Below, in pieces: positions 18,507-26,594 of a stretch of DNA of 64,000 nt. A program made the position numbers and the translations under genes. This stretch comes from Ornithinimicrobium pekingense DSM 21552 (lineage in GTDB: Bacteria > Actinomycetota > Actinomycetes > Actinomycetales > Dermatophilaceae), in the NCBI RefSeq assembly GCF_000421185.1, contig NZ_ATWJ01000007.1:496001-560000 (forward strand), given 5' to 3'. The notes under the pieces were generated by a model. The model made no database searches, was not told the origin of the DNA, and saw only the letters and a program-made list of their open reading frames with translations. Position 1 is the stretch's first letter, and the number at the start of each line of letters is the position of its first letter.

Positions 18507-20209
18507 TGAGCGAGTCCGTCCTCGTCTTCATCGCGCTCAACGCGATCCTGGCCTACTCCTTCTACGCGGTCCTCGTGGCCGGGCAGCTGAGCCTGGGCCA
18601 GGCCGGCTTCGCCGCGCTCGGCGGGTTCACCGCCGCGGCGCTGGCCCCCGCCCCCTCCGAGGTGGGCGACCTGCCCGCCCTGCTCGTCGCGGTCGTCATC
18701 GGGATGGTGGTCGGCGCGCTGGCCGCGGTGGTCCTCGGGCTGCCGACCATGCACCTGCGCGGCGTCTTCCTGGCCATCGCCACGCTGGGCTTCGCCGAGG
18801 CGGTGCGCATCCTGCTCATCAACGCCGAGTGGACCGGCGGCGCCAACGGCATGTCGGTGACCAAGGTCGTCACGCCGGTGATCGCCTGGGTGTGCCTGGC
18901 GCTGGTGGCCTACTGGTTCTGGCGTCAGGGCCCCAGCAGCTACGGGCGCGCCCTGGCGGCGATCCGCGAGGACGAGCTGGCCGCCCGGGCCATGGGCATC
19001 GACGTCGGTCGCCACCGGCTCTCGGCCTTCGTCACCGCCGGGGCGGTCGCCGGGCTCTACGGCGTGCTCTGGGCCTACTACGTGCGGCTCCTGGCGCCGG
19101 AGGACTTCGACTTCGCCCGGGCCATCGACGGCCTCGTCATGGCCGTGGTGGGCGGCTCCACCGTGTGGCTGGGACCGCTGCTGGGCGGGGCCTTCATGAC
19201 CTCGGTCCCGGAGGTCCTGCGCTCCATCGGGGTCGAGGCCGGCTGGATCCGGCCGTTCATCTCCAGCGCCCTGCTGCTCGTGGTGATCATCTTCCTGCCC
19301 GGCGGCCTCGGCTCCCTGCTGCCGCGGGTGGGCGCGAGGGCACCTGCCGACCTCGCAGAGGGTGGTGAGGGCCTGGCACCGCGGTCCGGCCGGGCCCTGC
19401 CCTCGCCGGGCGAGACGGTGGTGCGGGTCAGCGGCGGCAACAAGGACTACGGCGGCGTGCACGCGGTGCGCGACGTCGACCTGACGATCGCCTCCGGCGA
19501 GGTCGTCGGGCTGATCGGGCCCAACGGCGCGGGCAAGACCACCCTGGTCAACATGATCAGCGGGCTCGTCCCGCCCTCCTCCGGCACCTTCGAGGTGCTC
19601 GGCACGACGCCGGGGAGGACCGCGGTCCACAAGGTGGCCCAGGCCGGCGTGAGCCGCACCTTCCAGCACTCCAAGCTCTTCCCGCGCCTCTCGGCGCTGG
19701 AGAACGTGCTCGTCGGGGCGCACGTGGTGAGCCGGCCGACCTTCCTGCGCCGGCTGCTGTGGCTGCCCGGCGCGCGGCGTGACGAGTCGCAGGTGGTCGT
19801 CCACGCGGCCCGCTGCCTGGAGCGGGCCGGGCTCGGTGACCGTTCCCGGGAGGACGCCGGGTCGCTGTCCTACGGTGACCAGCGGCGTCTGGAGATCGCC
19901 CGTGCCCTGGCCGCCGAGCCCTCGCTGCTCATCCTCGACGAGCCCGCCGCGGGCATGAACCACGTCGAGGCCGACGCGCTCTCCCGGCTCATCGGCTCGC
20001 TGGCGGCCGAGGGCCTGACCATCCTGCTCATCGAGCACAACGTCGGCATGGTGATGCGGACCTGCGACCGCATCGTCGTCCTGAACTTCGGCGAGGTGAT
20101 CGCGGCCGGCACCCCGGAGGAGATCGTGAACGACCCGGCGGTCGTGGAGGCCTACCTGGGTGGCGACGACGCGACACCGCCGGGGACCGAGACGGAGGAG
20201 GTGCGATGA
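18506..20209 (+). CDS. Fused LivM permease-LivG ATPase of a branched-chain-type ABC transporter
   Basis: 567 residues that combine two subunits normally made separately. Residues 1-~275 are a LivM-type permease (AYSFYAVLVAGQLSLGQAGF; RALAAIREDELAARAMGID coupling loop; FLPGGLGSLLPRV at its end). A ~35-residue Ala/Gly/Arg/Pro linker follows. Residues ~315-567 are a LivG ATPase with Walker A GPNGAGKTT, the family's TFQHSKLFPRLSALENVL Q-loop, signature SYGDQRRLEIARAL, Walker B LLILDEPAAGMN and switch His in LIEHNVGMVM. The signature starts SYGDQ, as is normal for LivG. Such fusions occur in some Actinobacteria. Overlaps livH and livF by 1-4 bases. Confidence 0.93.
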   Translation: MSESVLVFIALNAILAYSFYAVLVAGQLSLGQAGFAALGGFTAAALAPAPSEVGDLPALLVAVVIGMVVGALAAVVLGLPTMHLRGVFLAIATLGFAEAVRILLINAEWTGGANGMSVTKVVTPVIAWVCLALVAYWFWRQGPSSYGRALAAIREDELAARAMGIDVGRHRLSAFVTAGAVAGLYGVLWAYYVRLLAPEDFDFARAIDGLVMAVVGGSTVWLGPLLGGAFMTSVPEVLRSIGVEAGWIRPFISSALLLVVIIFLPGGLGSLLPRVGARAPADLAEGGEGLAPRSGRALPSPGETVVRVSGGNKDYGGVHAVRDVDLTIASGEVVGLIGPNGAGKTTLVNMISGLVPPSSGTFEVLGTTPGRTAVHKVAQAGVSRTFQHSKLFPRLSALENVLVGAHVVSRPTFLRRLLWLPGARRDESQVVVHAARCLERAGLGDRSREDAGSLSYGDQRRLEIARALAAEPSLLILDEPAAGMNHVEADALSRLIGSLAAEGLTILLIEHNVGMVMRTCDRIVVLNFGEVIAAGTPEEIVNDPAVVEAYLGGDDATPPGTETEEVR

Positions 20210-20916
20210 GCGAGCCGATCCTGACGGTCGAGGACCTGACGGTCTCCTACGGCCGCGTCCACGCCGTGCGCGGGGTCAGCTTCACCGTCCCGCGCGGTGG
20301 GCTGGTCACGCTGGTCGGCGCCAACGGTGCGGGCAAGAGCTCGATCATCAACGCGGTCAGCGGGGTCGTGCGGCCCTCCGGCGGACGGATCTCCTTCGAG
20401 GGCGCGGACGTCACCCGGACGGCGGCGCACTCCCTCGTGCGCCGCGGGCTGGTCCAGGTCCCCGAGGGGCGCCAGATCCTGGCCTCGATGACGATCGAGG
20501 AGAACCTCCAGCTGGGGGCCTGGCACACCTCCGGGGCCCGCACGCAGGAGGTCTACGACCGGTTCCCGGTGCTGGCGGAGCGGCGCCGGCTCCTCGCCGG
20601 CAGCCTGTCCGGGGGCGAGCAGCAGATGCTCGCGATCGGCCGGGCCCTGGTGGCCGAGCCGGCGCTCATGCTGCTCGACGAGCCCTCGATGGGCCTGGCG
20701 CCGAAGGTCGTCGACGAGGTCTTCCGCGTCATCGAGGACATCCGCAGCAGCGGCACCAGCGTGCTGCTCGTGGAGCAGAACGCCCGCCGGGCGCTGCGCG
20801 CCGCGGACCACGGCTACGTCCTGGCCAGCGGCGAGGTGGCCCAGTCCGGCCCCGGCCGCGAGCTGCTGGCCGACGAGGGCATCGTCGCCGCCTACCTGGG
20901 ACTGGAGCGCGACTGA
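20206..20916 (+). CDS. livF: Branched-chain-type ABC transporter ATPase (LivF)
   Basis: 236 residues. Second ATPase of the importer, pairing with the LivG half of the upstream fusion. Walker A is GANGAGKSS, the Q-loop region is QVPEGRQILASMTIEENL (typical of LivF), the signature LSGGEQQMLAIGRAL, Walker B LMLLDEPSMGLAP and the switch His position is occupied by Gln in LLVEQNARRAL, as is usual for LivF proteins. ATGA overlap with the previous gene. A strong hairpin 20 bases downstream closes the operon. Confidence 0.95.
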   Translation: MSEPILTVEDLTVSYGRVHAVRGVSFTVPRGGLVTLVGANGAGKSSIINAVSGVVRPSGGRISFEGADVTRTAAHSLVRRGLVQVPEGRQILASMTIEENLQLGAWHTSGARTQEVYDRFPVLAERRRLLAGSLSGGEQQMLAIGRALVAEPALMLLDEPSMGLAPKVVDEVFRVIEDIRSSGTSVLLVEQNARRALRAADHGYVLASGEVAQSGPGRELLADEGIVAAYLGLERD

Positions 20917-20936
20917 CGAGGCCTGTGGGTCTCCAC

Positions 20937-20969
20937 GGACCGCCCGGCACGCATGTGACCGGGCGGTCC
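20937..20969 (+). terminator. Terminator hairpin of the liv operon
   Basis: GGACCGCCCGG (20937-20947) pairs perfectly with CCGGGCGGTCC (20959-20969) around an 11-base loop, 20 bases after the livF stop. Followed by CTATCTCTC rather than a T-run. Confidence 0.75.
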
Positions 20970-20985
20970 GCTATCTCTCGGGAGA

Positions 20986-21025
20986 CTTGACCAAACCTTG
21001 ACGTGATCTATATCACCCCTTGACC
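20986..21025 (+). promoter_or_regulatory. Promoter region with three CTTGAC repeats before the M28 peptidase gene
   Basis: CTTGAC occurs at 20986, 20997 and 21019, i.e. 11 and 22 bases apart, so all copies face the same side of the helix. TTGACC (20987-20992) followed after 16 bases by TATATC (21009-21014) forms a plausible -35/-10 pair with a start near 21021. This stretch is unusually AT-rich for the window. Confidence 0.5.
21002..21017. promoter_or_regulatory. CRP/GlxR-family operator candidate
   Basis: CGTGATCTATATCACC fits the actinobacterial CRP/GlxR consensus TGTGA-N6-TCACA: GTGA at 21003-21006, six bases TCTATA, TCAC at 21013-21016, including the central TA favoured by GlxR. It overlaps the predicted -10 box, so a bound regulator would be expected to repress, unless the real promoter lies further downstream. 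Confidence 0.6.
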
Positions 21026-21090
21026 TTTGCGGCGCTACCTTGCCCGAGGAGGGCCACCCGGCTCCCCGTCGCTCAAGACAAGGAAGTCAC

Positions 21091-22686
21091 ATGCCAAGGA
21101 TCATGCGTAGCAGGCGTGCGCTGGGCATCGCCGCCGCCGGTGCTGTGATCGGTTCGACCCTCGTCGCCGCGCCGTCAGGGGCCGCGCCGGCGCAGAAGGG
21201 GTGCGACACCCGCACGAACAACACCTACGACAAGCTGCTGGAGTGCGTCCGCCTCGAGGGCGTGATGGACCACCTGGAGGCGTTCCAGGCCATCGCCGAC
21301 GCTAACGGCGGCAACCGGGCCGACCAGACGCCGGGCTATGAGGCCAGCGTCGACTACGTGGTCGAGACGCTTGAGGCGGCCGGCTGGTCGGCCGAGGTGG
21401 AGGAGTTCACCTACCCGGGGACGGACGTCACGCTGCAGCAGCTCACCCCGGTCTCCGCGGACTACGCCTCCGAGGACTTCGCCGGGACAGGGGCGGGTGA
21501 CGTGACGGGCACCGTGGTGCCGGTCGACATCAACCTCACGGGCGACCGCGTCAACACCAGCGGGTGCGAGGCGGCCGACTTCGCCGGGCTGGACCTCTCG
21601 GGCCCTCACGACATCGTGCTCATGCAGCGCGGCACCTGTGGCTTCACCGACAAGGCCAACAATGCTGCGGCGGCCGGGGCCGAGGCGGTCGTGATCTTCA
21701 ACCAGGGCAACACCCCGGAACGCGAAGGTCCGCTCACCAACGTGACGGCGGAACCGTTCCCGTACCCTGACGTGCCCGTGGTGTCGGCGTCGTTCGCCGC
21801 GGGAGCGGCCTTGGCCGAGCCGGGCTCGACGGCACGGGTCGCCGTCGCCTTCGTGGAGCGCACGTCCTTCAACGTCATCGGCGAGCTGGCCGGAAAGACC
21901 GACGGCAACGTCGTCATGGCCGGCGCCCACCTCGACTCCGTCCCGGCCGGGCCGGGTTACAACGACAACGGAAGCGGCTCGGCCGCCCTGCTCGAGGTCG
22001 CCGAGCAGATGGCCAAGTCCCGTCCGCACAACACCGTGCGCTTCGCGTGGTGGGGCGCCGAGGAGCTCGGGCTCATCGGCTCGACCGAGTGGGTCGCCCA
22101 GCGCACGCAGGAGCAGCTGGACGAGATCGCGCTCTACCTCAACTTCGACATGATCGGCTCACCGAACTACTACTTCGGGGTCTATGACGCCGACGAGTCG
22201 AGCTTCGCGGCGCCGGTCGTCGTGCCCGAGGGCTCGGAGCACATCGAGGAGACCCTCGAGTCGTTCTACACCCTGCGGGGCGAGCCCTACGACGACTCCG
22301 CGTTCAGCGGTCGCAGCGACTACCAGGCGTTCATCAACAACGGCATCGCCTCCGGTGGCCTCTTCACCGGCGCCGAGGTCGTCAAGACCGAGGAGCAGGA
22401 GGCCATCTGGGGCGGCACCGCCGGCGAGCAGTTCGACCCCTGCTACCACCTGGCCTGCGACTCCTCGGGCAACATCTCCGAGCACGCCCTGGAGGTCAAC
22501 TCCGACGCGGTCGCCTTCGCGGTCTTCACCTACGCCGCGTCCACGGAGGCCGTCAACGGGGTGCGCGGGGCGAAGATCCCGGGCAACCTCCGGATCCCCG
22601 AGCCCGCCGGCCCGGAGCACACCTTCGCCGGCCCGCTGGGCGGCGACGACCACGGCCACGACCACGAGCACCACGAGAGCCGCTGA
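21091..22686 (+). CDS. Secreted M28 family zinc aminopeptidase with PA domain
   Basis: 532 residues. The N-terminus has a Arg-rich start (MRSRRALG within the first 15 residues), a hydrophobic core and an Ala-x-Ala cleavage region near residue 32, so it is exported. Residues ~130-255 form a protease-associated domain inserted before the catalytic core. The co-catalytic zinc ligands of M28 enzymes are visible: His280 (AHLDS), Asp292 (YNDNGSG), Glu324/325 (WGAEELG), Asp353 (NFDMIG) and His453 (CYHLACD). It should release N-terminal residues from peptides outside the cell. The tail is His/Asp-rich and may bind metal. Preceded by an AAGGAAG ribosome site and a CRP-like operator; flanked by strong terminators. 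Confidence 0.93.
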   Translation: MPRIMRSRRALGIAAAGAVIGSTLVAAPSGAAPAQKGCDTRTNNTYDKLLECVRLEGVMDHLEAFQAIADANGGNRADQTPGYEASVDYVVETLEAAGWSAEVEEFTYPGTDVTLQQLTPVSADYASEDFAGTGAGDVTGTVVPVDINLTGDRVNTSGCEAADFAGLDLSGPHDIVLMQRGTCGFTDKANNAAAAGAEAVVIFNQGNTPEREGPLTNVTAEPFPYPDVPVVSASFAAGAALAEPGSTARVAVAFVERTSFNVIGELAGKTDGNVVMAGAHLDSVPAGPGYNDNGSGSAALLEVAEQMAKSRPHNTVRFAWWGAEELGLIGSTEWVAQRTQEQLDEIALYLNFDMIGSPNYYFGVYDADESSFAAPVVVPEGSEHIEETLESFYTLRGEPYDDSAFSGRSDYQAFINNGIASGGLFTGAEVVKTEEQEAIWGGTAGEQFDPCYHLACDSSGNISEHALEVNSDAVAFAVFTYAASTEAVNGVRGAKIPGNLRIPEPAGPEHTFAGPLGGDDHGHDHEHHESR

Positions 22687-22708
22687 CCTGGCCTGAGGCT
22701 CGACGGCG

Positions 22709-22739
22709 GGGCGGGTGGACCGGCACGGTCCGCCCGCCC
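22709..22739. terminator. Bidirectional terminator between convergent genes
   Basis: A 13-bp stem (22709-22721 with 22727-22739, one G-T pair) and a five-base loop lie between the M28 peptidase stop and the stop of the convergent EamA gene. The near-symmetry should serve both directions. Confidence 0.75.
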
Positions 22740-22772
22740 TGTCCGTGCGTCACCCGGCGGTGTGAGCGCTGG

Positions 22773-23759
22773 TCACTCCTCCGCAACCGTCTCGGTGCCG
22801 CGCAGCGAGACCACGATGCCGGTCATCACGAGCGCGCAGCCGAGCAGCATCCGACCGCTCATCACCTCGCCCAGCAGCAGCCACCCGCCGAGGGCGCCGA
22901 AGACCGCCTCCAGGCTGAGCAGCAGCGCCGCGTGCGAGGCCTTCGCGTGCCGCTGGGCCACCACCTGGAGGGTGTAGGCCACGCCGACGGCGAACAGGCC
23001 GCCGTAGAGGACCGCCCACAGGGCGGGACCGAAGCCGGCGAACGGGCGGTCCTCGACGACCAGCGCGACCCCGGCCGACAGCAGCGCGCACGCCGCGAAC
23101 TGCGCGGCCGAGAGGCGCAGGGCGTCCACCGTCCGCACGAAGTGGTCGATGACGAGGATGTGCACGGCCCAGAAGACCGCCCCCGCCATGACGAGCAGGT
23201 CCCCGGGGGCGATCGTCAGCTCGTCGGTCATGCTCAGCAGGTACAGGCCGAGCACCGCCAGTCCGAGGCCGACCCAGACGGCGGTCGTGGCACGGTGCCC
23301 GACCAGCAGCCCGAGCACCGGCACGAGCACGATGTAGAGCCCGGTGATGAAACCCGCCTTGCCCGCGGTCGTCGTCTCCAGCCCCAGCTGCTGCAGCCCG
23401 GCGGCGGAGAAGAGCACGGCGCCGGCGACCAGCCCGGGCAGCAGCGGGGAGCGACCCTCGTCCGGGGCCGGCGGGGTCTCGTCGTAGACCTCGCCCGCCG
23501 GCGGCTCGGGCACGACCAGCGGGACGCGCTCCCGTCGCCGCGAGAACCACCAGATCAGCGGCAGCAGGGACACCGCACCGATGGCGAACCGGGCGGCGTT
23601 GAAGCTCATCGCGCCCATGTGGTCGGCGCCCAGGCGCTGGGCCACGAAGCCCAGGCCCCAGATCGCGGCGGTGAGGACGAGCAGCAGGTTGGCGCGGGTG
23701 CGCAGCGCCGTCCCGGCCCCGGCCTCCCGGGCGGGCCGGACCACCGGGTCGTGCGTCAC
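22773..23759 (-). CDS. EamA/DMT superfamily membrane transporter
   Basis: 328 residues with about ten hydrophobic helices in two EamA repeats. LLVLTAAIWGLGFVAQRLG opens the first repeat and the conserved Glu in LLLSLEAVFGALGGWLLLGE closes the second. A hydrophilic loop at residues ~65-95, rich in Pro and Glu, separates helices 2 and 3. It likely exports a small metabolite; the substrate is unknown. The GTG start overlaps the stop of the upstream esterase gene (GTGA), so they form a two-gene unit driven from the esterase's leaderless promoter. Confidence 0.9.
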   Translation of the reverse strand: MTHDPVVRPAREAGAGTALRTRANLLLVLTAAIWGLGFVAQRLGADHMGAMSFNAARFAIGAVSLLPLIWWFSRRRERVPLVVPEPPAGEVYDETPPAPDEGRSPLLPGLVAGAVLFSAAGLQQLGLETTTAGKAGFITGLYIVLVPVLGLLVGHRATTAVWVGLGLAVLGLYLLSMTDELTIAPGDLLVMAGAVFWAVHILVIDHFVRTVDALRLSAAQFAACALLSAGVALVVEDRPFAGFGPALWAVLYGGLFAVGVAYTLQVVAQRHAKASHAALLLSLEAVFGALGGWLLLGEVMSGRMLLGCALVMTGIVVSLRGTETVAEE

Positions 23760-24667
23760 GCTCCGGCCCCGTCGGCTGGCGCGGCCCTCGCGTCGCGCTC
23801 GGCCAGGTCCTGCTGCACGTAGGGCGGCGGCTCCACGGCATACCCGCGCAGCAGCCACGCCGCGGCGGCGGGGAACCGCTCGGCCCAGGCCGTCTCGAAG
23901 TGGTAGCCGGCGGAGTCGAAGACGTAGCGCAGCGGCACCCCGGCCTCGCGCAGGCGACCGGCCAGCCGCTCGGCACACGCGACGTAGTGCTTCCGGACGT
24001 CCTCGTCCAGGTGGTGCTCGCGCCCGCCGACGTCGAGGTAGACCCGGCCGGCAGGTGGCCCCTGTGCCAGGGCACGCTCCACGTCCTCCAGGCCCCGCTC
24101 GCCGACCTGCGTGTCCGGCCACCACCAGGCGGGGGAGAAGACGCCGGCGCCGCCGAAGACGTCCGGCCGGGCGCTCCACAGGTAGGCGCTGACCACCCCG
24201 CCCAGCGAGCTGCCGGCGGTGAGCGTGTGCTCGGGCTCGGGCCTGGTCCGCAGCACGGCGTCCACGGCCGGCTTGAGGTGCTCGGCGAGGAAGGTGGCGT
24301 AGCGGTCCGCGCGGCCGCCGCCGACGCCGGGCAGGTGGTGGGGGGTGTACTCCTCGCCGCGTTCGGTGGGGTGGCAGGGCACCGCCACCACGATCGCGGG
24401 TATGCCGTCACGCGCGAGCGCGGTCATGGCGCGGTCGACCTGCCAGGTCGCGCCGCCGAACGCGCGTCCGGGCAGGAACATGTTGTGGCCGTCGTGCAGG
24501 TAGAGGACGGGGTAGCGGGCCTCACCGTCGTCGTAGCCGGGTGGCAACCACGCGTAGACCTCCGCGCGCCGGCCCAGGCCGGGCAGCTCGACGTCGCGCC
24601 ACGAGCGCAGGTCACCGTGCAGCGTGTCGTGACGGAGGGGGGTCAGGTCGTCCGTCGAGAGCCTCAT
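23756..24667 (-). CDS. Enterochelin-esterase-like alpha/beta hydrolase (esterase D family, PF00756 type)
   Basis: 303 residues. AEVYAWLPPGYDDGEARYPV and LYLHDGHNMF are the first strands and oxyanion region. The nucleophile Ser lies in AGSSLGG (near residue 155). Asp and His candidates are in the C-terminal half (YLDVGG; FDSAGYHFETAW). No signal peptide is evident, so it is probably cytoplasmic. Relatives hydrolyse siderophore, glutathione-conjugate or acyl esters; no substrate can be chosen here. Its promoter is leaderless (TAGGCT box), divergent from larC and only 59 bases from it. Confidence 0.82.
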   Translation of the reverse strand: MRLSTDDLTPLRHDTLHGDLRSWRDVELPGLGRRAEVYAWLPPGYDDGEARYPVLYLHDGHNMFLPGRAFGGATWQVDRAMTALARDGIPAIVVAVPCHPTERGEEYTPHHLPGVGGGRADRYATFLAEHLKPAVDAVLRTRPEPEHTLTAGSSLGGVVSAYLWSARPDVFGGAGVFSPAWWWPDTQVGERGLEDVERALAQGPPAGRVYLDVGGREHHLDEDVRKHYVACAERLAGRLREAGVPLRYVFDSAGYHFETAWAERFPAAAAWLLRGYAVEPPPYVQQDLAERDARAAPADGAGA

Positions 24668-24674
24668 GCGGCCG

Positions 24675-24680
24675 AGCCTA
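24675..24680 (-). promoter_or_regulatory. -10 element, leaderless promoter of the esterase gene
   Basis: TAGGCT on the minus strand ends seven bases before the ATG at 24667. It shares a 59-base divergent region with the larC promoter. Confidence 0.5.
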
Positions 24681-24713
24681 CGGTCGTCGTGGGGGCGTCC
24701 CGGCGGGCAGGGG

Positions 24714-24719
24714 TAGGGT
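24714..24719 (+). promoter_or_regulatory. -10 element, leaderless promoter of larC
   Basis: TAGGGT seven bases before the GTG at 24727, with no ribosome site. The same TAGGGT box precedes the lacI-type regulator gene at 29107. Confidence 0.5.
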
Positions 24720-24726
24720 CGAGGAC

Positions 24727-25929
24727 GTGAGCCGACACGCGTGGGTGGACGCCTCGGCCGGTGTCGCCGGGGACATGCTGCTGGGTGCCCTGCTGGACGC
24801 GGGCGCCGGCCTGGACGCGGTGCGCCGCGCCGTCGCCGAGGTGCTGCCCGAGGAGGTCGAGGTCGGTGTCGAGCGGGTCACCCGTGCGGGTCTGGGGGCC
24901 CTGCACGCGACGGTCCGGCACACGGCTCCCTCCCCGGTGCGGGCGTGGTCGGACCTGCGCGACCTGCTCGGTGCTGCCCGGTTGGACGAGCGCGTCCGCA
25001 CCGACGCGCTGCGCACCTTCGGGCTGCTCGCGCAGGCGGAGTCGCGCGCCCACGGCATACCCGTCGACGAGGTCCACTTCCACGAGGTCGGGGCCTGGGA
25101 CTCCGTCGCCGACGTGGTCGGGGTGTGCGCGGCGTTGGCCGACCTGGAGGTCGACCGCCTCACGTGCGGGCCGGTCGGGCTGGGGTCGGGGACGGTGCGC
25201 ACCGACCACGGCACGATGCCGGTGCCCGTGCCCGCCGTCCTCGGTGTGCTGACGGGCAGCGGGCTCGTGACGACCGCCGACGACACCTTGGTCGGGGAGT
25301 GCGCGACGCCCACGGGCGTCGCGCTGCTCGCCGCCCTCGCGGGCGGGCACGCCCGCGGGCCCGAGGGCCTGGTGGTCGCCGGCGGGACCGGGGCCGGGAC
25401 CCGCGACACCGAGGGCCGGGCCAACGTGACCCGCGTCGTCCTGCACGAGCCGTCGTCGGCGCCGCACGAGCAGACCCTGGTGGAGGTCGGCGCGACGGTC
25501 GACGACCTCGACCCGCGGGTCTGGCCCGCGGTCGTCGAGGAGCTTCTGCTCGGGGGTGCGCTGGACGTCTGGACGACGCCGGTGCTGATGAAGAAGGGCA
25601 GGCACGGCACCGTCGTGACGGCGCTGGTCGAGCCCGGTGACCGGGCCACGGTGGTGGGGCTGCTGCTGCGCCACACCACCACGCTGGGGGTCCGGTGGCA
25701 CGAGGTGCGCCGGACGGCGCTGGACCGGGTATGGCGTGAGGTCACCGTCTCCGGCGAGCAGGTGAGGGTCAAGATCGGCAGCCGCGACGGCAGGGTGCTG
25801 ACCGTCACGCCCGAGCTGGAGGACTGCCGCGAGGTGTCGCTGCGTCAGGGCGTGCCGCTGCGGGTGGTGCTGCGCGCCGCAGAGTCCGCGGCTCAGGCGT
25901 CGGGCTGGGAGGTGGGTGCGGCGATCTGA
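24727..25929 (+). CDS. larC: Nickel-pincer cofactor cyclometallase LarC
   Basis: Final step of nickel-pincer nucleotide synthesis: inserts nickel into pyridinium-3,5-bisthiocarboxylate mononucleotide in a CTP-dependent reaction. 400 residues, a single reading frame with both LarC1 and LarC2 regions. WVDASAGVAGDMLLGALLDAG is the hallmark start. VHFHEVGAWDSVADVVG (His/Glu-rich, likely metal handling) and ECATPTGVALLAAL follow. The LarC2 part begins about residue 255 with EVGATVDDLDPRVWPAV and MKKGRHGTVVTAL, and ends CREVSLRQGVPLRVVL. In some species the two parts are joined by ribosomal frameshifting; not needed here. Its last 37 bases overlap the end of larB on the other strand. Confidence 0.93.
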   Translation: MSRHAWVDASAGVAGDMLLGALLDAGAGLDAVRRAVAEVLPEEVEVGVERVTRAGLGALHATVRHTAPSPVRAWSDLRDLLGAARLDERVRTDALRTFGLLAQAESRAHGIPVDEVHFHEVGAWDSVADVVGVCAALADLEVDRLTCGPVGLGSGTVRTDHGTMPVPVPAVLGVLTGSGLVTTADDTLVGECATPTGVALLAALAGGHARGPEGLVVAGGTGAGTRDTEGRANVTRVVLHEPSSAPHEQTLVEVGATVDDLDPRVWPAVVEELLLGGALDVWTTPVLMKKGRHGTVVTALVEPGDRATVVGLLLRHTTTLGVRWHEVRRTALDRVWREVTVSGEQVRVKIGSRDGRVLTVTPELEDCREVSLRQGVPLRVVLRAAESAAQASGWEVGAAI

Positions 25930-26594
25930 GCGGCCAGGTGGCCGGCGCCGTAGCCGTTGTCGATGTTGACGACCGCCACCCCGGGCGCGCAGGAGTTGAG
26001 CATGGTCAGCAGCGCCGCGATGCCGCCGAGGCTGGCGCCGTAGCCGACCGAGGTGGGCACCGCGACGACGGGGGAGGGGACCAGCCCGGCGACCACGGAG
26101 GGCAGTGCCCCGTCCATCCCGGCCGCGACCACCACCGCACGGGCCGTGCGCAGCAGCTCCAGGTGGCCGAGCACGCGGTGCAGGCCGGCGACCCCGACGT
26201 CGACGACGAGCTCGGTGCGGCGTCCCAGGTAGCGGGCGGTCACCTCGGCCTCGCGGGCGACGGGCAGGTCGGAGGTGCCGGCGGACAGGACGACGACCAG
26301 CCCGCCGCTGGGGGCCGGGGGGTGGGGCGGCCAGACCACGAGGTCGGCCTCGAGCAGGTGGCGGGCGTCGGGCAGCTCGGCCAGGGCGGCCGCCGCGCGC
26401 TCCTCGTCGGCGCGGGTGAACAGCACGGCGCCGGTCGCCCGCTCGCGGCACTCCGCGGCGATGCGCCGGACCTGGTCCGGGGTCTTGGCGTCGCACAGGA
26501 CCGCCTCGGGGTAGCCACGGCGCAGGGTCCGGGCGTGGTCCAGGTCGAAGTCGGCCAGGGGCGGGGCGAGCGGGTCGGTGCGGTCGCCGGTCAC
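25893..26594 (-). CDS. larB: Nickel-pincer cofactor biosynthesis protein LarB
   Basis: First step of nickel-pincer synthesis: carboxylates nicotinic acid adenine dinucleotide at C5 and hydrolyses it to pyridinium-3,5-biscarboxylate mononucleotide. 233 residues. The C-terminal ~120 residues show the PurE-like fold signatures RAVVVAAGMDGALPSVVAGL, PTSVGYGASLGG and VVNIDNGYGAG. The N-terminal part has the LarB segment DHARTLRRGYPEAVLCDAKT with GRGYPE-like wording. GTG start overlapping the larE stop (GTGA). Third gene of the gnd-larE-larB transcription unit; tail-to-tail overlap with larC. Confidence 0.94.
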   Translation of the reverse strand: MTGDRTDPLAPPLADFDLDHARTLRRGYPEAVLCDAKTPDQVRRIAAECRERATGAVLFTRADEERAAAALAELPDARHLLEADLVVWPPHPPAPSGGLVVVLSAGTSDLPVAREAEVTARYLGRRTELVVDVGVAGLHRVLGHLELLRTARAVVVAAGMDGALPSVVAGLVPSPVVAVPTSVGYGASLGGIAALLTMLNSCAPGVAVVNIDNGYGAGHLAAQIAAPTSQPDA

